This document shows positions 8,881 to 11,272 of a stretch of 11,272 bases of DNA, one piece after another. The notes beneath the pieces are model-generated. The model ran no database searches. It had not been told where the DNA came from and was given only the letters and a program-made list of their open reading frames with translations. The DNA is taken from positions 1 to 11,272 of the forward strand of contig MNUP01000001.1 of the NCBI GenBank assembly GCA_001871075.1, in the 5' to 3' direction. Source of the DNA: Candidatus Desantisbacteria bacterium CG1_02_49_89 (GTDB taxonomy: Bacteria; Desantisbacteria; UBA1551). The translations under genes and the position numbers were made by a program. Each line of letters starts with the position of its first letter. Positions within the stretch are counted from its first letter, which is position 1.

Positions 8881-11272
8881 TTAATCGATCGTTACCCTGA
8901 ACCTGAACGTGCCTGTTTCGCCCGCTGAAACGCTGTTCGCGTTGAATATAATCCCGCCCGCGTTTTCATTGACGCTGCCCTTGCCGGAAGTCACTGTTTC
9001 GCTTCCTGTCACAAAAGCGGTGCCCGGGGAAAGAGAATCAGTAAGAGTAATGGTTTCGGCCGGCCCGCCCTCGCCTGGCTGAGCCCAGTCGATCCTGAAT
9101 TCTATGGTATCCCCGGTGAGCATGCTGACCATTGTGTCGGATTCAGTGCCCGACCTGATATTCATTATGTATTTCTTGATCGAGATCAGATGGGCAGTAT
9201 AGGTCGCGTTTACCGTATTACTGGAAGGCCCGGCCTTCGTGTCTTCTCCCGAAAGGTTATTAAATATCTTGACGACCGCGCGATCCTCAACTGCCGGCAT
9301 ACCGGAAGAGCATGCCATCCTCACGCGCAGATTTACCTCCTTTGTCTGCAAGATCCCCAGGGCACTGAGCTTCCAGCGCACTCCTTTCACATCTACCGCA
9401 TCCTGGGCCGGGACGCTTCCCCAGGATTCCCAGTTAACGCAGTTCGGATCAATCGTATATGACCACGAATCCGCCGCGGGAGACGTATCCATTCCGGCAA
9501 AAACCAGCGGATGGTTTACGGAAGTATCAAACGCCGCGGTATCATACACTACCACGGCGGTCGCGGTTTCAGTGCCCGAGTTGTAAATTGAGACTGAATA
9601 CTCTATGGTGTCCGGGGAAAGCGCGTATATCGGGGAGGTTGTGGAATCTCCGTGGGAAGGATTTGTCCTGATATTTCGCTGGTGTTTGTAGACAGAAAGG
9701 ACAGGGCCTGTTATCGTCTCGGACTGGCTGTCTGAAAGGTCCTGGGCAACAATTGTTAACGTGGAGGTTCCGCTCCTGGCATCCCTGTAGTAAAAGGTGC
9801 TTACTCCTGACGCGAAGGTTACGACCGTTGTGTCTGACCATGGGGCAGCGGACGCCGAGAACCTGCCTTCGGGCGAGCCTGATGAAAGCGCTGCCGTGCC
9901 GTTGAAAGTGGTGTCTGTCTCCCCGTAATACTGCTCCGCGATGACAGTGATCATCGGAGAGGTCTCATTGCTCCTGATGGTGAACGCGTAGGAAGTAATG
10001 CTGACTGACGCGGAAGAAACTATCAGAACATGGGTCGCTTCCTCAACGTCTGACTCCTCCCTGGACGCGGAAATAACGGGAAATCCGGTCTTATAGTCTT
10101 TGTAATAAAAATTCCCCTGGCCGCTCACAAAAGTAATATAAGTGTCCGCGCCTGCAGGCGTCCAGGAAATGCCGTCGGTGGAAAAACTTCTGCTGTCAGA
10201 ACTGCCGGTTAGCGCGACAGTCTCGTTGAACTGAACGTCTGTGTCTCCATCCGGGTTGTACGCGACAAGATTTATTACAGAAGACGTGGCGCCTGATTTG
10301 ATAGTCTGTTCCGGAGTGATGAATTTCAGGGTGTCGCCTTTCATCCTGAACACTTCCGAGCACTGCGTGGAACCCCCCGTATTTGTCACTGTAACGGTCC
10401 AGAACCCATACGTATCTGTCCCAACGCCGTTGTATAAATCCAGGAATATCCCCTGGACATCGGTCTTTATCGTGGTGTTCTTTCTCACCGCGCCTGCGGG
10501 GTCCTTCCAGATGGACCTGTAATCCGTATTGGGCGTCAGTCCCCAGGCTTTTGAATATATCTTCTGCCCTATGGCAAAGTCAACCTGCTCTATCGTGCGG
10601 TCAGCATCCCGGTAAGTCCTGACGTCAACGACCGAAGATTCAATCGTTGTGGTCTCTGACTGAAGGGGCCAGGAAGGATATACTGAACTTACTATGGTGT
10701 TCCCTGAATTCGCGTCCTTCGCGTCGAGCGAAACTGTGTCTTTTATCAGGGTCTTGAAGGTTTTTCCTTTCGGAGCTGTCGGGGAGAAACTCAGGAACAC
10801 GTCAATTATAAGGGTTTCTGCCTGGTTTATTGTCTTCGGGTCTCCCGAGAAATTGATCGCGGCATTCGTTCCCTCGGGCATGGATATGGTCTGCAGTATG
10901 ACGCCTGCGCCGTTTTTCACGACCATTGAATCCAGAACGTCCGTTATAGAGGTATCATTGTTGTTCTTGTCCCTGAAAGAGAGGACGAAAGAATAAACCT
11001 TTACGGCTGCCCCGCCTGCGGGGGAGGTATTGGCAAAGAAGAATCTCTGCGATCTTACGTTGTACTGCCCCTGTCCGACCGTGTCAGGCATATAGTTCTG
11101 TGCAGTGCTTCTCAGGGAAGGGGTGCTCTGGATTGTTACCGCACTGCTTGCGAGCGGCCAGGAGGGAGAAACATAACTCAGAACAGTGTCCCCGGAAACT
11201 GCATCCCTCGCGTCTATTGCCGCCGCGGTTTCAACCATTGTCTTAAGCGTCAGCCCGGCTGCTGCGGTGTCG
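8881..11272 (-). CDS. large multidomain exported surface protein, 5' end beyond the window
   Basis: The frame is open through the right edge, and the residues before the first ATG (11238) belong to a repeated domain, so the true start lies outside. In the 796 visible residues: 1-50 and about 162-211 are the same end-of-domain segment (KT......DA.DA.SG.T......PSWPL), part of a repeat of roughly 160 residues; 212-310 is a beta domain opening VVDVRTYRDADRT; 314-404 and 423-512 are two Ig-like domains (FYYKDYKTG and FYYRDARSG) closely related to the one in the PorV-like protein; 524-690 is a complete DUF11-like domain; 694-796 is a second DUF11 domain (KKYIMNIRSG, MLTGDTIEFRIDW) ending TFRFRVTID at the stop. 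No transmembrane helix or sorting domain is seen at the C-terminus. It is probably an extracellular adhesin or fibre component; the substrate is unknown. Confidence 0.85.
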   Translation of the reverse strand, partial: DTAAAGLTLKTMVETAAAIDARDAVSGDTVLSYVSPSWPLASSAVTIQSTPSLRSTAQNYMPDTVGQGQYNVRSQRFFFANTSPAGGAAVKVYSFVLSFRDKNNNDTSITDVLDSMVVKNGAGVILQTISMPEGTNAAINFSGDPKTINQAETLIIDVFLSFSPTAPKGKTFKTLIKDTVSLDAKDANSGNTIVSSVYPSWPLQSETTTIESSVVDVRTYRDADRTIEQVDFAIGQKIYSKAWGLTPNTDYRSIWKDPAGAVRKNTTIKTDVQGIFLDLYNGVGTDTYGFWTVTVTNTGGSTQCSEVFRMKGDTLKFITPEQTIKSGATSSVINLVAYNPDGDTDVQFNETVALTGSSDSRSFSTDGISWTPAGADTYITFVSGQGNFYYKDYKTGFPVISASREESDVEEATHVLIVSSASVSITSYAFTIRSNETSPMITVIAEQYYGETDTTFNGTAALSSGSPEGRFSASAAPWSDTTVVTFASGVSTFYYRDARSGTSTLTIVAQDLSDSQSETITGPVLSVYKHQRNIRTNPSHGDSTTSPIYALSPDTIEYSVSIYNSGTETATAVVVYDTAAFDTSVNHPLVFAGMDTSPAADSWSYTIDPNCVNWESWGSVPAQDAVDVKGVRWKLSALGILQTKEVNLRVRMACSSGMPAVEDRAVVKIFNNLSGEDTKAGPSSNTVNATYTAHLISIKKYIMNIRSGTESDTMVSMLTGDTIEFRIDWAQPGEGGPAETITLTDSLSPGTAFVTGSETVTSGKGSVNENAGGIIFNANSVSAGETGTFRFRVTID

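Noticed and set aside
9569-9841. A 90-codon minus-strand open frame within the large gene in another frame
   Set aside because: It overlaps the Ig-like and DUF11 coding region of the large protein, is Arg/His/Pro-rich in the way frame shadows are, and has no ribosome site.
8881-11238. ATG 11238 as the real start of the large protein
   Set aside because: The frame continues to the window edge and the preceding codons match an internal repeat of the same protein; no signal peptide follows this ATG.

Overview
This window comes from a Gram-negative bacterium: it encodes a predicted outer-membrane barrel, an OmpA-type peptidoglycan-binding domain, a TonB protein and several Sec-exported proteins. 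A PorV-like barrel beside a protein with a FlgD/gliding-motility type C-terminal domain, DUF11 surface proteins, frequent TTG starts and intergenic spaces full of palindromic and short-word repeats fit a candidate phylum such as Omnitrophota or a relative. That placement is an inference. All seven recognised genes lie on the minus strand, so transcription runs from high to low coordinates. No rRNA, tRNA, CRISPR array or intact transposase gene was seen.

The first block (11272 to 3533) holds five surface or envelope genes in order: the 3' part of a large multidomain exported protein (8881-11272, cut by the window edge); two small paralogous DUF11 proteins (8174-8683 and 7183-7680); a secreted FN3-like protein with a FlgD-type C-terminal domain (5488-6750); and a PorV-like barrel with an Ig-like domain and an OmpA domain (3533-5479). 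The two small genes sit in a tandem duplication of about 1 kb that includes their flanking repeats.

The most interesting pattern is in this block. Canonical DUF11 domains end in a strand of the type 'ItNtatv.Y'. The large protein ends just before that strand. Each small protein starts its mature chain with it (ATDITNTCTGQY) and ends just before it (FSFR.xVx). The FN3/FlgD protein carries the strand near its N-terminus (ITNTCTGVY) but no DUF11 domain. This gives one acceptor-only protein, two donor-plus-acceptor proteins and one donor-only protein. That is the pattern expected of a fibre built by donor-strand exchange, with a PorV-like/OmpA envelope protein encoded next. It is a hypothesis.

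The second block (3270 to 266) is a clean transcription unit: a consensus sigma-70 promoter, a TonB-family gene, an exported HEAT-repeat protein with two DnaJ-like zinc clusters, a periplasmic amino-acid-type binding protein and an intrinsic terminator. The left 250 bases hold repeats and a possible transposase remnant.

The spacers contain two inverted-repeat elements (TGTCATTGCGA type), two copies of a 65-bp palindromic element, several arrays of 7-9 bp degenerate word repeats, and C/G-rich hairpins. One repeat cluster appears to have entered the start of the PorV-like gene without breaking its frame.
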